A stretch of DNA of 35,668 bases from Candidatus Schekmanbacteria bacterium (GCA_016188575.1 JACPHN010000186.1:1-35668), one strand, 5' to 3'. Numbered from the stretch's first letter, positions 14,261-24,100 are shown. Notes: generated by a model from the sequence alone, not told the origin. Made by a program: numbers and translations.

Positions 14261-15418
14261 ATGCAGACAAGAAGTATTGATCGCAACTTCTGCCAGGATG
14301 TGGCAGAATTGTCCGCAAGAATCGAGGCGCTAGCCGGGGAGGCTTCATTGCGGAAAAGTCGTCCAGGTGCACCCCCACTACCCAACGACTGGGTCGATCT
14401 CCTGAACCGCTTTGCCGCCAGTCTCGCCGCCGAGGATCTCGCGCCAGCTACGGTGCGCGGTTACCTGCGGGATCTGCGCGCCTTCCTGCACTGGCTCGAG
14501 CACACGGGCGAGGCTAAATCCCCGACTCCGGCCGCGATCTCGCGCACCGATCTCACTACCTATCGTCACTACCTTGTCGCTGAAAAACGCCACAAGCCCG
14601 CCACCGTCAACCGTTCAATCGACAGCCTTCGGCGTTTCTTTGCCTGGGCGGACAACCTCCGGCTTGTCGAGCACAGCCCGGCTGATGGTCTGCGCCGCCT
14701 CCGTGACGGCTCCCGCTACCGCCCCAAGGCGCTTGCTGAGCCGGAAATCTATCGTTTGCTGCAGGCCGCCGGCTCTCGGCCGCGCCGCCTGGGTGAACGC
14801 AACTACGCACTGGTCCAACTTTTCCTGCAGACCGGCCTGCGCCTCAGTGACGTAGCCGGGCTGCAAGGAGCGGACCTCATCCTGCGGGATCGCTCCGGAT
14901 CAGTTCGGGTATGCCAGGGAAAGGGTCGCAAAGAACGGGAAATCCCCCTCAACGCTACCGCCCGCCGGGCGCTGCGAGACTACTTCGCGGCCCGAGGCGA
15001 GCCGCACGGCGACATGCCGGTCTTTCGCGTCGCTTCGGGTCGCGGCATGTCAGCCCGCTCCCTGGAGCATACTATCGCCGAGCTCGCCAGACGCGCCCGG
15101 ATCAGCCGCATCCACGTTACCCCCCATGCCCTTCGTCATACCTTCGCGATCAGCTTTCTGCGCCAACACCCTGGTAAGCTCGTCGAGCTCGCCCGTCTCC
15201 TGGGCCACGACTCCCTCGATACGACGGCAATCTATGTCCAGCCGTCTGAAGAAGAAATGGCCGAGCACCTCGAACAGGGCGCTCGAAGACTTCATCCCGG
15301 CACGCCTCAAACGGCACGCGATCGTCCTCCCGCGAGAGCCAAGCGAGGAAGAGCTCACGCGCGACTGGACTCTCTCCAAGCAGGATCTTCTCGAGGTGGC
15401 CCGCTGCCGGGGCGATGA
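14261..15418 (+). CDS. tnpI: TnpI-like tyrosine recombinase (transposon resolvase)
   Basis: 385 residues. An N-terminal SAM-like core-binding domain (NRFAASLAAEDLAPATVRGY at about residues 48-67, LRDLRAFLHWLEHTGE) precedes a full catalytic domain. The catalytic set is complete: Arg in TGLRLSDVAGL (about residue 193), Lys in GKGRKERE (about residue 222), HALRHTF (about residue 287), His in LLGHDSLDTT (about residue 315) and Tyr in AIYVQPS (about residue 324). In Tn4430-type transposons a recombinase of this kind resolves cointegrates, and that role fits here. The ATG at 14261 has no clear ribosome-binding site. About 60 residues after the natural XerC-like end are Arg-rich and overlap tnpA, whose likely start ATG (15234) is embedded in the catalytic tyrosine codon. 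Confidence 0.85.
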   Translation: MQTRSIDRNFCQDVAELSARIEALAGEASLRKSRPGAPPLPNDWVDLLNRFAASLAAEDLAPATVRGYLRDLRAFLHWLEHTGEAKSPTPAAISRTDLTTYRHYLVAEKRHKPATVNRSIDSLRRFFAWADNLRLVEHSPADGLRRLRDGSRYRPKALAEPEIYRLLQAAGSRPRRLGERNYALVQLFLQTGLRLSDVAGLQGADLILRDRSGSVRVCQGKGRKEREIPLNATARRALRDYFAARGEPHGDMPVFRVASGRGMSARSLEHTIAELARRARISRIHVTPHALRHTFAISFLRQHPGKLVELARLLGHDSLDTTAIYVQPSEEEMAEHLEQGARRLHPGTPQTARDRPPARAKRGRAHARLDSLQAGSSRGGPLPGR

Positions 15419-16760
15419 CAACCGGCGGCGCTTTGCCATACAACTATGCGTCCTGCGCAATTACGGCCGCTTCCTGAACGATTACGCAACGGTCCCGCTG
15501 CCGATAGCTTCTTCTCTCCGCTGGAGCTCTATTACCGGGCGGAAGACATTCTGCGTGCCTGGCGAGTCATTCTCCCCGCCCCCTCGACGATCTGGCAGGT
15601 TGTCGCCTCGCTCACCTCCCGTAGCCGCGACGACGTCTACGCTCGAATCAGCAAAGGAATCCCGCCGGATGTCCGCGAAGCAATCGACAAGCTTCTGGCA
15701 GCCCCCGAAGGCAGCCGGTCACCCTTCTATCATCTCAAAGCGTATCCACCCGAAGCCACTGGCATCGTTATCACCGCCTACCTCGACCACTACCGGACGG
15801 TCCGAGACAGCGGCGTCGAGAATATCCATTTGAGTGGTGTGGGTCACCAGGTGGTTGTCCATCTGGCCGATGTCGCCCGCAGGTTTGACGCCTGGTCTTT
15901 GCGCCGCTTCTCAGACGAGAAATGCTATGCCCTGATGGCGTGCTTCCTGCTCGAAACCGAAAAGACCATTCTCGACCATCTTGTGGCGCTCCACGACCAG
16001 TATGTCCTGAAGCGTGCCCGCGAGTGCCGGAACGGTGTCGACAAACGCCTCCATCGGCTCCGACAGTCGTACAAGCGGTCCCTGGAAATGGTACTCGCGG
16101 CGGTCGGCAAGCTCGTGGACCCCGAGCGGTCGCGCGAGATCACGGTTGGAGCCTTCTTGTGCGAGGTCAACGAAGAGGCTCTTCGACAGGCGGCGGCAAT
16201 CTGCACGGAGGTCGACCGACTCCAGCAGCGCGGCTTCGCCGATGCGATCCGCGCACGTTATCGAGGCTTCCGCACGTATCTTCCCGGTTTCTTTGAGCTG
16301 CCGTTCACCGCTGACCGGGGCAAAACCGGGCTTCTCGAAGGTATTGACCTGGTGCGCCAGCTCGACCGGGGTGAGGTCAAGCGACTGCCCCCCGATCTAC
16401 CCATGAGCTTCGTGGGTGAGGAGCTCAAACCGGCTCTGCTCGACAAGAACGGCTGCGTCGATCGCGGTACATGGGAGCTCGCTCTGGCCTTTGCTCCGCG
16501 GGATGCCCTACGCTCCGGCGATATTTACTTGCCTCGCAGCCGCCGTCATCTTGCCTTTTCCAGTCTGGTCTACGACAGCGAGCAGTGGGCGCGCGAGCAA
16601 GACACTTCTTACACAGAGCTTGAGCTGCCCAAAGATCCCGATGTGCTCTTCGACCGGCTGCGAGCCGAGGATGATGCGGCCGCCAAGAATGCGGAGCGCC
16701 ACTTCGCCAAAGACCAGTTCGCCTGGATCGAGAATGGAGAGCTGAAGATCGTGAGGCCGG
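15234..16760 (+). pseudogene. tnpA: Tn3-family transposase, internally deleted and lacking the DDE domain
   Basis: From ATG 15234 the frame reads RLKRHAIVLPREPSEEELTR and RFAIQLCVLRNYGRFLNDYA, the DUF4158 domain. Near 15500 the frame changes and part of the family sequence is missing; the second frame (open 15446-16996) resumes with SPLELYYRAEDILRAWRVIL. The helical middle region follows, including SPFYHLKAYPPEATGIVITA, up to DQFAWIENGELKIVR at about 16755. The catalytic D-D-E domain that should follow (about 400 residues) is absent, and the frame runs straight into hicB. The recombinase gene overlaps the start by 185 nt. The element can only move if a transposase is supplied in trans. Confidence 0.75.
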
Positions 16761-16789
16761 GTACGTGCTGGATGGGAGGATTCCACAGC

Positions 16790-16996
16790 ATGACCGAGGT
16801 GATCTTCATCGTGGAGGAAGCACCCGAAGGCGGCTACCTGGCGCGGGCGCTCGGGGAGGCGATTTTTGCCGAGGCCGACACGCTCGCGGAGTTGCACGAG
16901 CTGGTGCGCGACGCGGTACAGTGTCACTTCGAGGAAAAGGAACGACCGCGGATGATCCGATTGCACTTCGTCCGGGACGAGGTAATCGCCGTATGA
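16790..16996 (+). CDS. hicB: HicB-like antitoxin
   Basis: 68 residues from ATG 16790, with GGGAGGA 9 nt upstream. The sequence is MTEVIFIVEEAPEGGYLARA, then ADTLAELHELVRDAVQCHFE, the compact HicB partial RNase-H-like fold, where an EGGY-A-A-G stretch is typical. It is shorter than classical HicB and has no DNA-binding domain, so autoregulation is not evident. The same frame is open back into the tnpA remnant, so a fused read-through product is formally possible, but the strong ribosome-binding site supports this start. It overlaps hicA by 4 nt. Confidence 0.85.
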   Translation: MTEVIFIVEEAPEGGYLARALGEAIFAEADTLAELHELVRDAVQCHFEEKERPRMIRLHFVRDEVIAV

Positions 16997-17244
16997 AGCT
17001 GCCCCGCGATCTGTCTGGGGACGAGCGCGCTCAGGCACTCGCAGTGCTCGGGTACAGCCCGAGCCGGCAAACAGGCAGCCACGTGCGGCTGATAACAATA
17101 GTCGAGGGGGAACATCATGTGACGATTCCGAGACATCGCGCCCTTCGTGTCGGAACGTTCGGACAACTCCTCACGGAAGTGGCGACCCACTTCCGAATAA
17201 CGCGAACGCACCTGATCGAACGTCCTTTCGGAGGTCAGTCGTAA
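16993..17244 (+). CDS. hicA: HicA-like toxin (mRNA interferase)
   Basis: 83 residues from ATG 16993, overlapping the hicB stop (ATGA). The N-terminal MKLPRDLSGDERAQALAVLG is followed by the double-stranded-RNA-binding-like core SRQTGSHVRLITI (residues about 24-36). The GSH motif carries the conserved catalytic His, and HHVTIPRHRALRVGT completes the fold. HicA proteins cleave mRNA and are neutralised by HicB. The antitoxin-first order and position between tnpA and the right inverted repeat mark it as a transposon passenger. It appears intact. Confidence 0.9.
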   Translation: MKLPRDLSGDERAQALAVLGYSPSRQTGSHVRLITIVEGEHHVTIPRHRALRVGTFGQLLTEVATHFRITRTHLIERPFGGQS

Positions 17245-17269
17245 TCCCCACGAGCGCTCGTGCCCAGGG

Positions 17270-17289
17270 GGCTTCATTGCGATAAAGCC
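17270..17289 (+). repeat. Direct repeat GGCTTCATTGCGATAAAGCC, copy 3
   Basis: Third copy of the 14245-14260 motif, same orientation, directly inside the right inverted repeat of transposon 2. It forms a short imperfect palindrome (GGCTT with AAGCC). Copy 2 (14341-14360) reads GGCTTCATTGCGGAAAAGTC inside the recombinase gene. Confidence 0.5.
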
Positions 17290-17290
17290 G

Positions 17291-17327
17291 CTAGAGTAAT
17301 TTTCCCGGCGACTGTGGCCAAGGGGCC
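17291..17327 (-). repeat. Right terminal inverted repeat of Tn3-family transposon 2
   Basis: The reverse complement begins GGCCCCTTGGCCACAG and matches the left end at 14137. The stretch from here to 17529 shows no gene, only the ribosome-binding region of the next ORF. Confidence 0.7.
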
Positions 17328-17529
17328 ATGTTCCAAGGCGACGGTCAATTTCCGGGCCTCGGCCGAATGTCGGGCGATGCTCCTTTGGAAGTGTCTACGC
17401 GCTTGCGCTTGGCATGGTGTAGAGCACCTTCGGCGAGGCCGGATTTCGCACCCGCACTTGAACGAAACCCCGCACCGTGGTATGGTTCGGCGCCGCGCAA
17501 GAGCCAGATGCGGAAAGGGGAGAATACCC

Positions 17530-19272
17530 ATGGCGGCACCGCGATCAGAAGACGAGCTCGTCCCGGCCATCCACCGGCGGTGCCGCCGCAGCCTCGCCGC
17601 TATCCTGTCATGCGTCATTCTCGCCCTCTGCACCGCGCCCGCCGGGCGCGCCGCCGAGCCACGAGCCGCGTACCGCCACCAGACCTTGACGCTGCCCGCG
17701 GCACCGTCGGCGGTCGTGGCCACCGACCTTGACGGCGACGGCGACCGGGATCTGCTCATCGCGGTTGCCTACAGCGAGTGGGGGGAGATCAGCGAAGACC
17801 GCTTCGAAGAGCTCGCCTTCTTTACCGAGGTGGTGCCGGCACTCTTCGATCGGCGTGCGCTGCTGGCCTTCTTGCGCCAGGCAGACGGCACCTACAGTCA
17901 GGCGGCGGCGCCCATGGAGCTCCCGCTTGCGGTGCTCACCATCGCCGGCGGACCGCGGAAGGCGCCGGCGCTCGCGCTTACCGACGATGGATTGGGCCGC
18001 ATTACACTGCAGCAGAGCCCGGGGGGAGATGGGACGCTGGAGCTGCGGCCACTGCTGGCCGACCCCCCAGTGCTGGCGGGAAGTGAGACCATTCTCACGG
18101 GTCTCGACCTGTATCGCCAGACCGCGACCGATCAGGGTGAGGTCCTGCTGCCCGCGCGGGACGGCATCGCGGCTTACGCGGTTTCCGGCGGCGAGCTCGC
18201 CGTGGCCGCCGCGTCGCGTCTCCGCTTCGCGAGCGACGAGATCCGTTCCGGGGCGGCCGCCCGGCGAAGCTATCCGTTGCCGATGCGCGCCGACATCGAT
18301 GGCGACGGCGTCGCGGATCTGGTCGTGAAGCACGGCGCCGGCAAGCACGAAAAGACGCTTCTTGTCGCTCTTGGCCGCGGGCACGCACGCTACCTCGAAC
18401 CGCGAGCGGTCGACCTGGCCGCGGTAATGCCGGTAAGCGGCGGCGGCGATTCCGGCGCGAGCACGCGCGCCGCGACGCCGAGTGCGGACGGGAACAGCGT
18501 GGACAACGAGGACGACGAGGAACGGTGGCAGCTCTGCTTCGTCGGCGATATCGATGGAAAGCGCGGCGCGGAAATCGCGCTGCGCCGCCAACAGCGGACC
18601 AACCGAGGCGAGCTGCGCGAAGCCAAGGAGCCACGCGTTCAGTACCGCTTTCACCGCGTGCTCGCGGATCTCACGATCGAACGCCAGCCGTACTCCACGC
18701 TCGACGCCGTCGGCCACGGCTTCGAGTTTTCGCTCGCCGACCTGTCCGCGCGCATGTTTCGCGATCTCGACGGAGACGGTAGAAAGGACCTCATCACCGT
18801 GACGCTGGATTTCTCGCTGCTACAGACCTTGCGGGTGCTCGCGACCAAGCGGGTGTCGATCGATCTGGCGTTTCACGTCTATCGACAGGTCGAAAGCGGC
18901 GGATTCGCGATGGTCGATGGTCTCTCGCTCGAGGAAACGGTGCGCATCGACCTGAACGACCTCAATCTGGGCCGGCTCGGGAACTTTGCGGGAGATTTCG
19001 ACGGCGATGGAAAGATCGATTTCGTGCGCCTGGGAAAGGAGCGGCGGGTCGCGATTCACAAGGGGCTCGCGGCGTGCCGCTATCCGCGCCGGCCGGATCT
19101 ACGTATCGACCTGATCGAGCCGCCGGGTCACGTCGGACTGATCTCCATTCGCGATCTGAATGGCGACGGCCGCGACGATCTTACGGTGATCCGCCCGCTG
19201 CGCAGTGCCGACCCGGCGCTCAGCGATCCGGTGCTGCTGGATCTGTACGTCAGTGGGAATGCGCCATCGTGA
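17530..19272 (+). CDS. Secreted FG-GAP/VCBS-repeat protein 1
   Basis: 580 residues from ATG 17530, with AAAGGGGAG upstream. A Sec signal peptide has a basic n-region (RRCRRS) and a hydrophobic core (LAAILSCVILALCTAPAG), with cleavage likely after GRAA (near residue 40). The mature part contains at least five calcium-binding-type FG-GAP/VCBS loops: DLDGDGDRD (about residue 63), DIDGDGVAD (about residue 255), DLDGDGRKD (about residue 413), DFDGDGKID (about residue 490) and DLNGDGRDD (about residue 542). These are typical of beta-propeller blades. It is likely periplasmic or extracellular. The ligand is unknown. Its end overlaps the next gene by 4 nt, and both proteins share the fold, so they are probably partners. 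Confidence 0.75.
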   Translation: MAAPRSEDELVPAIHRRCRRSLAAILSCVILALCTAPAGRAAEPRAAYRHQTLTLPAAPSAVVATDLDGDGDRDLLIAVAYSEWGEISEDRFEELAFFTEVVPALFDRRALLAFLRQADGTYSQAAAPMELPLAVLTIAGGPRKAPALALTDDGLGRITLQQSPGGDGTLELRPLLADPPVLAGSETILTGLDLYRQTATDQGEVLLPARDGIAAYAVSGGELAVAAASRLRFASDEIRSGAAARRSYPLPMRADIDGDGVADLVVKHGAGKHEKTLLVALGRGHARYLEPRAVDLAAVMPVSGGGDSGASTRAATPSADGNSVDNEDDEERWQLCFVGDIDGKRGAEIALRRQQRTNRGELREAKEPRVQYRFHRVLADLTIERQPYSTLDAVGHGFEFSLADLSARMFRDLDGDGRKDLITVTLDFSLLQTLRVLATKRVSIDLAFHVYRQVESGGFAMVDGLSLEETVRIDLNDLNLGRLGNFAGDFDGDGKIDFVRLGKERRVAIHKGLAACRYPRRPDLRIDLIEPPGHVGLISIRDLNGDGRDDLTVIRPLRSADPALSDPVLLDLYVSGNAPS

Positions 19273-20924
19273 ACCTCCTCGTCTGCATCGCCACAGTCCT
19301 CATGGTGCTCGTGCTTCCTGCAGCGGGCAACCCGGCGGAACCGGCGGCAGCGCCGGCCGGCAAGGCGGAGGTGCGGTGGCGGCAGGATCAGCAGGGCCGC
19401 CGCCTGGATTTCGCGGCGCCAGGGAGCGTCGCGTCGGTGGCGTTCCTGCGGCGCCCGGACGGCGCCCGGGACGTCCTCGTCCTGATCAGGTCCGCGGCGG
19501 ATGAGAGCGTTGGCAACGCCCAAGCCGCGCTCTACAGGCTCGCTTTCGTTCCCGATGCCAGTGCCGAGCCGTTGCGCGGTGACGTGCCCGCGGCTACCCG
19601 AAGCGTGCTCGCACTATCGGCACCTGCCGCAAACCGCCTTGGGATGCTCGCGCTCGCTCTCCCGGGCAAGCTGCTCGGCATCGAGCCGGGTCCCGAGGGC
19701 CGCTATGCGGAGCCGATCCGCATGCTCGTGGCGGATTCCGAGCTCGACTTGCGCAGCATGGGCCCGGATCCGCAGCGCCCCGAGTATCTCGAGGCGCCGG
19801 CCGCCCTGTGGATTCCGCTGATCGGTAAGCTGCGCGCCTACGCCGTGGACGCCGGCGCCCGCGATGCGGCGGGCCCTCTTTGGCGAGCCGTGGCCGACGT
19901 CGGCGCGCCCGTTCAACCCCATCTCGAAGATTCACTGCTCGAGCTCGTGGGACCGCCCATCAATGCACTTCCGGAGCCGGCCGCCGAGGGCCGCGTGCGG
20001 CTGCTGCTCGGACCCGATCTCGTCGGGCACCGCCGCGTCCGGACAGTCACGCTCGAGCTGAGCGCGGATCAGGCTCCGGCATCGGAAACGTCGTGGGGCC
20101 AGCTTCCGAGCCGACAGGAAATCCTGGAGCATGCGTATCTCGCCATGCATGGGGCGAGCTACCTGGCCGTCTTGACACGATCGGCCGACAAGCTGAGCTT
20201 GTTCGGGGAGAAGCTCCTCCAGGTCTTTCGCTTGCAGGCGGATCGGACGCGTCAAGGGCTGCCACCGGTGATGTCGCTGGAGTCGCGAATCAACTTGTGG
20301 CAGGATACGTGGATCTCGGCGCACGACGTCAACGAAGACGGTCTGGAAGACCTGATTCTCGCCTACTGGAAGGGCCTCACGAAGGATCACCTGGCGATCG
20401 ATACCTACGTCGCGACGGCCGTCGGTCAATGGCGGCAGCGCCCGGGCACAACCGCGATTGCGCTGTCGGAGATGGATCGTTCGGTGCTACTATATGGGTC
20501 AGACCTGGACGGAGACCGCCTGGCAGACCTGAGCGTTGTCGGAAACGACGCGGTGCTGGTGTTTTCGGGGCGCCGCGGGGCGCGTAACGGCGGTGATCTG
20601 TTGGCCGATTCCGCGTGCCGGACGTTTTCCATCGGGCACGATCCGTTCGCGACGACGAAGCCGGGCGCCACGAGCCCGCGGCGCCGGCGGCAAATTTCGA
20701 TTGCCATCGGTGGCCCCGGGCGCGGCGCCTCGGTCGACACGGGCGCTGCCGCGGACAAAGTGGCCGGGCGCGACAGCCCCTGGGCACCCGTTTTCGCGCG
20801 CAACCCATGGCCCGTGGACCTCGATGGCGACGGTCGTCTGGAGCTAGTCATGGCCGGCACGTCACGCCCAGGTGAAGCGTATTTGCTGGCGGTCTCGCCG
20901 TCGCCGTGTGCCGGGACGCCGTGA
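19269..20924 (+). CDS. Secreted FG-GAP/VCBS-repeat protein 2
   Basis: 551 residues with a GTG start overlapping the previous stop (GTGA). The start is supported because it gives an immediate signal peptide, MNLLVCIATVLMVLVLPAAG, with likely cleavage shortly after. FG-GAP/VCBS-type loops are concentrated in the C-terminal half: DVNEDGLEDL (about residue 355), DLDGDRLADL (about residue 413) and DLDGDGRLEL (about residue 518), each followed by a hydrophobic strand. The N-terminal half has diverged blades. Organisation and fold suggest a two-protein secreted complex with the upstream gene. No enzymatic motif is visible. Confidence 0.75.
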   Translation: MNLLVCIATVLMVLVLPAAGNPAEPAAAPAGKAEVRWRQDQQGRRLDFAAPGSVASVAFLRRPDGARDVLVLIRSAADESVGNAQAALYRLAFVPDASAEPLRGDVPAATRSVLALSAPAANRLGMLALALPGKLLGIEPGPEGRYAEPIRMLVADSELDLRSMGPDPQRPEYLEAPAALWIPLIGKLRAYAVDAGARDAAGPLWRAVADVGAPVQPHLEDSLLELVGPPINALPEPAAEGRVRLLLGPDLVGHRRVRTVTLELSADQAPASETSWGQLPSRQEILEHAYLAMHGASYLAVLTRSADKLSLFGEKLLQVFRLQADRTRQGLPPVMSLESRINLWQDTWISAHDVNEDGLEDLILAYWKGLTKDHLAIDTYVATAVGQWRQRPGTTAIALSEMDRSVLLYGSDLDGDRLADLSVVGNDAVLVFSGRRGARNGGDLLADSACRTFSIGHDPFATTKPGATSPRRRRQISIAIGGPGRGASVDTGAAADKVAGRDSPWAPVFARNPWPVDLDGDGRLELVMAGTSRPGEAYLLAVSPSPCAGTP

Positions 20925-20957
20925 CCCAAACGGCCTCGGAGTGAGGATTTCACCGCT

Positions 20958-20986
20958 TTGACTCCAGGTTGTGCGACGCCTATACT
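20958..20986 (+). promoter_or_regulatory. Strong sigma-70-type promoter ahead of the oxidoreductase operon
   Basis: A -35 box TTGACT at 20958-20963 is separated by exactly 17 nt from a -10 box TATACT at 20981-20986. Transcription would start near 20993, giving a leader of about 115 nt before the ATG at 21108. The match to consensus is unusual against the GC-rich background. Confidence 0.7.
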
Positions 20987-21107
20987 GTTAGGTGCATCGC
21001 TGCCGAGATTGACGGAACACCCCGGGACCGCAGGCCCAGCGCCGCTGGCGGTGCCGTTGACCCCTACCTTACGTGTAGCTCCACTCCACCATTAAGGGTG
21101 AGTTAGT

Positions 21108-24100
21108 ATGAAGAAGCAGGCCCACCAAGAGGCGAAGGCAGTAGCCAAGGCTCCGAAGTATCCGGGTGCTCCAGCAGCCATGGATGGAACCGCCGCGGTC
21201 GTCGAAATGGAAACCGCCGGCGGCGAGGCCGCAGGTGCGTATCCGATTACCCCGGCAACGCAAATGGGCGAGGGGTGGGCGCTGGCGGTAGCGCAGGGCA
21301 AAAAAAACGTATTCGGCCGCCGCTTGCTGTTCTTCGAGCCTGAGGGCGAGCACGCCGCGGCCGCGGTGACCGCGGGCATGAGCATGATGGGGCTGCGCGC
21401 CGCCAACTTCTCGGCCGCCCAGGGCATCGCCTACATGCACGAGTCCCTCTACGCCGCGGTAGGAAAACGACTGACCTACGTCCTGAACATCGCGTGCCGC
21501 GCGATGACCAAGCAGTCCCTGAACATCCACTGTGCTCACGATGACTACCACGCCGTCGAGGACACGGGCTTCTTCCAGATCTTTGCGAAGGACGTGCAGG
21601 AGTCCGCCGACCTCAATCTGATCGCCCACCGGATCGCGGAGCTGTCGCTGACTCCGGGCATCATCGCCCAGGACGGCTTTCTCACGAGCCACGTCATCGA
21701 GACCCTCAATCTGCCCGAGCGCGACCTCGTGCGCGAATATCTGGGCGACCCCGCGGACCTCATCGAGACACCTACAGCCGCGCAGCGACTCATTTTTGGT
21801 GACAAACGGCGACGCATCCCCGAAATTTTCGATTTCGACCACCCCGCCATGATCGGTACCGTCCAGAATCAGGATTCGTACGCTCAGGGTGTCGCGGCCC
21901 AGCGGCCGTTTTTCTTCGACCACATCGAGAAGCTCGCGGACCGGGCCTTCGCGGAGTATGGCGAGCTGACCGGGCGGCACTATGCCCGCGCCATGGGTTA
22001 TCGCCTGGACGACGCCGAATACGCGCTCATCGGGCAGGGCTCCTTCGTGTCCAACGCCGAAGCGGCGTGTGACTACCTGAGGAAAAGCCGCGGCCTGAAA
22101 ATCGGCGTGCTCAATCTTACGATGTTCCGGCCGTTTCCATTGGACCACGTGACGCGCTTGCTCGCCGGAAAACGCGCCGCGGCATGCCTCGAGCGCGTCG
22201 ATCAACCCCTCGCGGTGGATGGGCCGCTGCTGCGGGAGGTGCGCGCCGCGCTTTCCAAAGGTATGGAGAACAGTCGCTCGGGAAATGGCGCGCGCCCATT
22301 CCCGAGCGCTGCCACGATCGCACCCGAGCAGATTCCGGAGCTCTACTCGGGCTGCTACGGTCTGGGGAGCCGGGACCTGCAGCCGGGCGATATCATCGCC
22401 GCGGTCGACAACATGCTCCCCACTGGCGGGCATCGCCGGAGCTTCTACCTCGGGATCGACTTCGTTCGCGACGCCAAGCAGCTCCCCGATGGCGAGCTGC
22501 CCGGCTGGCAGGAAAAGATCCTCGCCGACTACCCGCACGTTTCCGATCTGGCACTGAAAGCCACGGAAGACGCCAACCTCATGCCCGCCGACGCCCTGTC
22601 GCTGCGCATCCATTCAGTCGGCGGCTGGGGCGCGGTCACCATGGGCAAGAACGTCACGATGACCCTATTCGACCTGCTCGGGCTGCACGTGAAGTCCAAC
22701 CCCAAGTACGGGTCGGAAAAGAAGGGCCAGCCGACCACGTTTTACGCCACGTTCTCGCGCGAGAAGATTCGCCTCAACTGTGACCTCCTGCACGTCAGCG
22801 TGGTGCTCAGCCCCGACCCCAACGTGTTTCGCCATTCCAATCCGCTCATGGGGCTCGCCGAGGGAGGCGTCTTCATCATCCAGTCGGACCTCGACCAGCA
22901 GGGGTTCTGGTCCGGACTGCCCGGTTGGGCTCGCCAGATCGTGCGCGAAAAGCAGCTTCGCGTTTTCATCATCGACGCTTTCGCCATTGCTCGCGGCGAG
23001 GCAACGGATGTGGAGCTCCAATTCCGCATGCAGGGTAACGCCTTTCAGGGCGCGTTTTTCCGCGGCTCGCCGCTGATGGGGCGGGAAAAGCTCGACGAAA
23101 AGGAGCTGTTCGAAGCGATCCGCAGCCAACTCGCCAAGAAGTTCGGGCATCGCGGCGCCCACATTGTCGAGGACAACTACCGGGTCATTCGGCGCGGCTA
23201 CGAAGAGCTCCGCGAGGTGGACTGGCGCGCGCTGCAGGATCGCGATACGCCTGCCAAGCGCGCGACCATGCCGTGGTTCATCAGGGCCGCGGAGACCGCG
23301 CAGGGAATCGGTGACCCCAACCGCTTCTACGATCAGGTCTGCGCTCTGTACAAGGCGGGAAGCGACCCGATCGCCGACCCGTATGCCGCATTCAGCGCGA
23401 TTCCGGCGGCTACCGGCGTATTTCGCGACATGACCGGTATCCGCTTCGAGGTGCCTTCCTTCGTTGCGGAAAACTGCACGGGGTGCGGCCAGTGCTGGAC
23501 GCAGTGTCCGGACGCCGCGATTCCGGGTCTGGTCACGGACATCGAGGATCTCATCCGGGTGACGGCGCGCGCGGCGGCCGAGGGAGGTGAGCAGCCTCGT
23601 GAGCTCCTGGATGCGGCGCGACCGCTCGCGGACAAAGCGCGCGAGCTCGTCAAGGCCGGGAAGCTCGACAGCGCCGGCCCGGTGCTCGACGCGGCGCGCG
23701 AGGCGGTGCTGCCGGCGCTCGGTCTGGGTGCCGACGCCCAGCAGCGGTTCGACGCGCAGTTTCAGCAGGTGCGCGGGCGGCTGGCCGCGTTTCCGCTCGC
23801 CAAGACCGCACCGTTCTTCTCCGTTCCAGAAGCAAAGCACGCGGGCTCGGGCGGCCTGTTGTCGGTGACGGTAAATCCCTACGCCTGCAAGGGCTGCATG
23901 CTCTGCGTTGAAGTGTGTCCCGACCACGCTCTGGTTGCGGTTCGCCAGACCGACGAGATCGTTGAGCGGTTGCGCAGCAACTGGGACCTGTGGCACCGGT
24001 TGCCGGAAACGCCCGACCGCTTCATTCAGATTCGCGATCTGGACGAGGGTATCGGGGTGCTGCACACGATGCTGCTCAAGAAGCAAGTGTACCAGTCGAT

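Larger units (their letters stand above)
14137..17327 (+). mobile_element. Tn3-family transposon 2 (TnpI type), degraded
   Basis: Terminal inverted repeats bound the element. The left end reads GGCCCATTGGCCACAGCCGC from 14137, and the right end read from 17327 on the minus strand is GGCCCCTTGGCCACAGTCGC. Similarity continues through CCGGGAAAATTACTC. The contents are a complete tyrosine recombinase, an overlapping tnpA that has lost an internal segment and its whole catalytic domain, and a HicBA toxin-antitoxin pair. It interrupts or abuts an IS91-type transposase gene at its left end. Flanking pentamers (ACATC and ATGTT) do not form a target duplication. Confidence 0.75.

Noticed and set aside
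17328-17529. Missing N-terminal half of the IS91-type transposase beyond the right end of transposon 2
   Set aside because: Minus-strand frames were read; none shows the IS91 zinc-binding or catalytic motifs.
21040-21065. CTGGCGGTGCCGTTGAC as a sigma-54 promoter for the oxidoreductase operon
   Set aside because: The -12 half (TTGC with following A/T) is not met and a far better sigma-70-type promoter lies just upstream.
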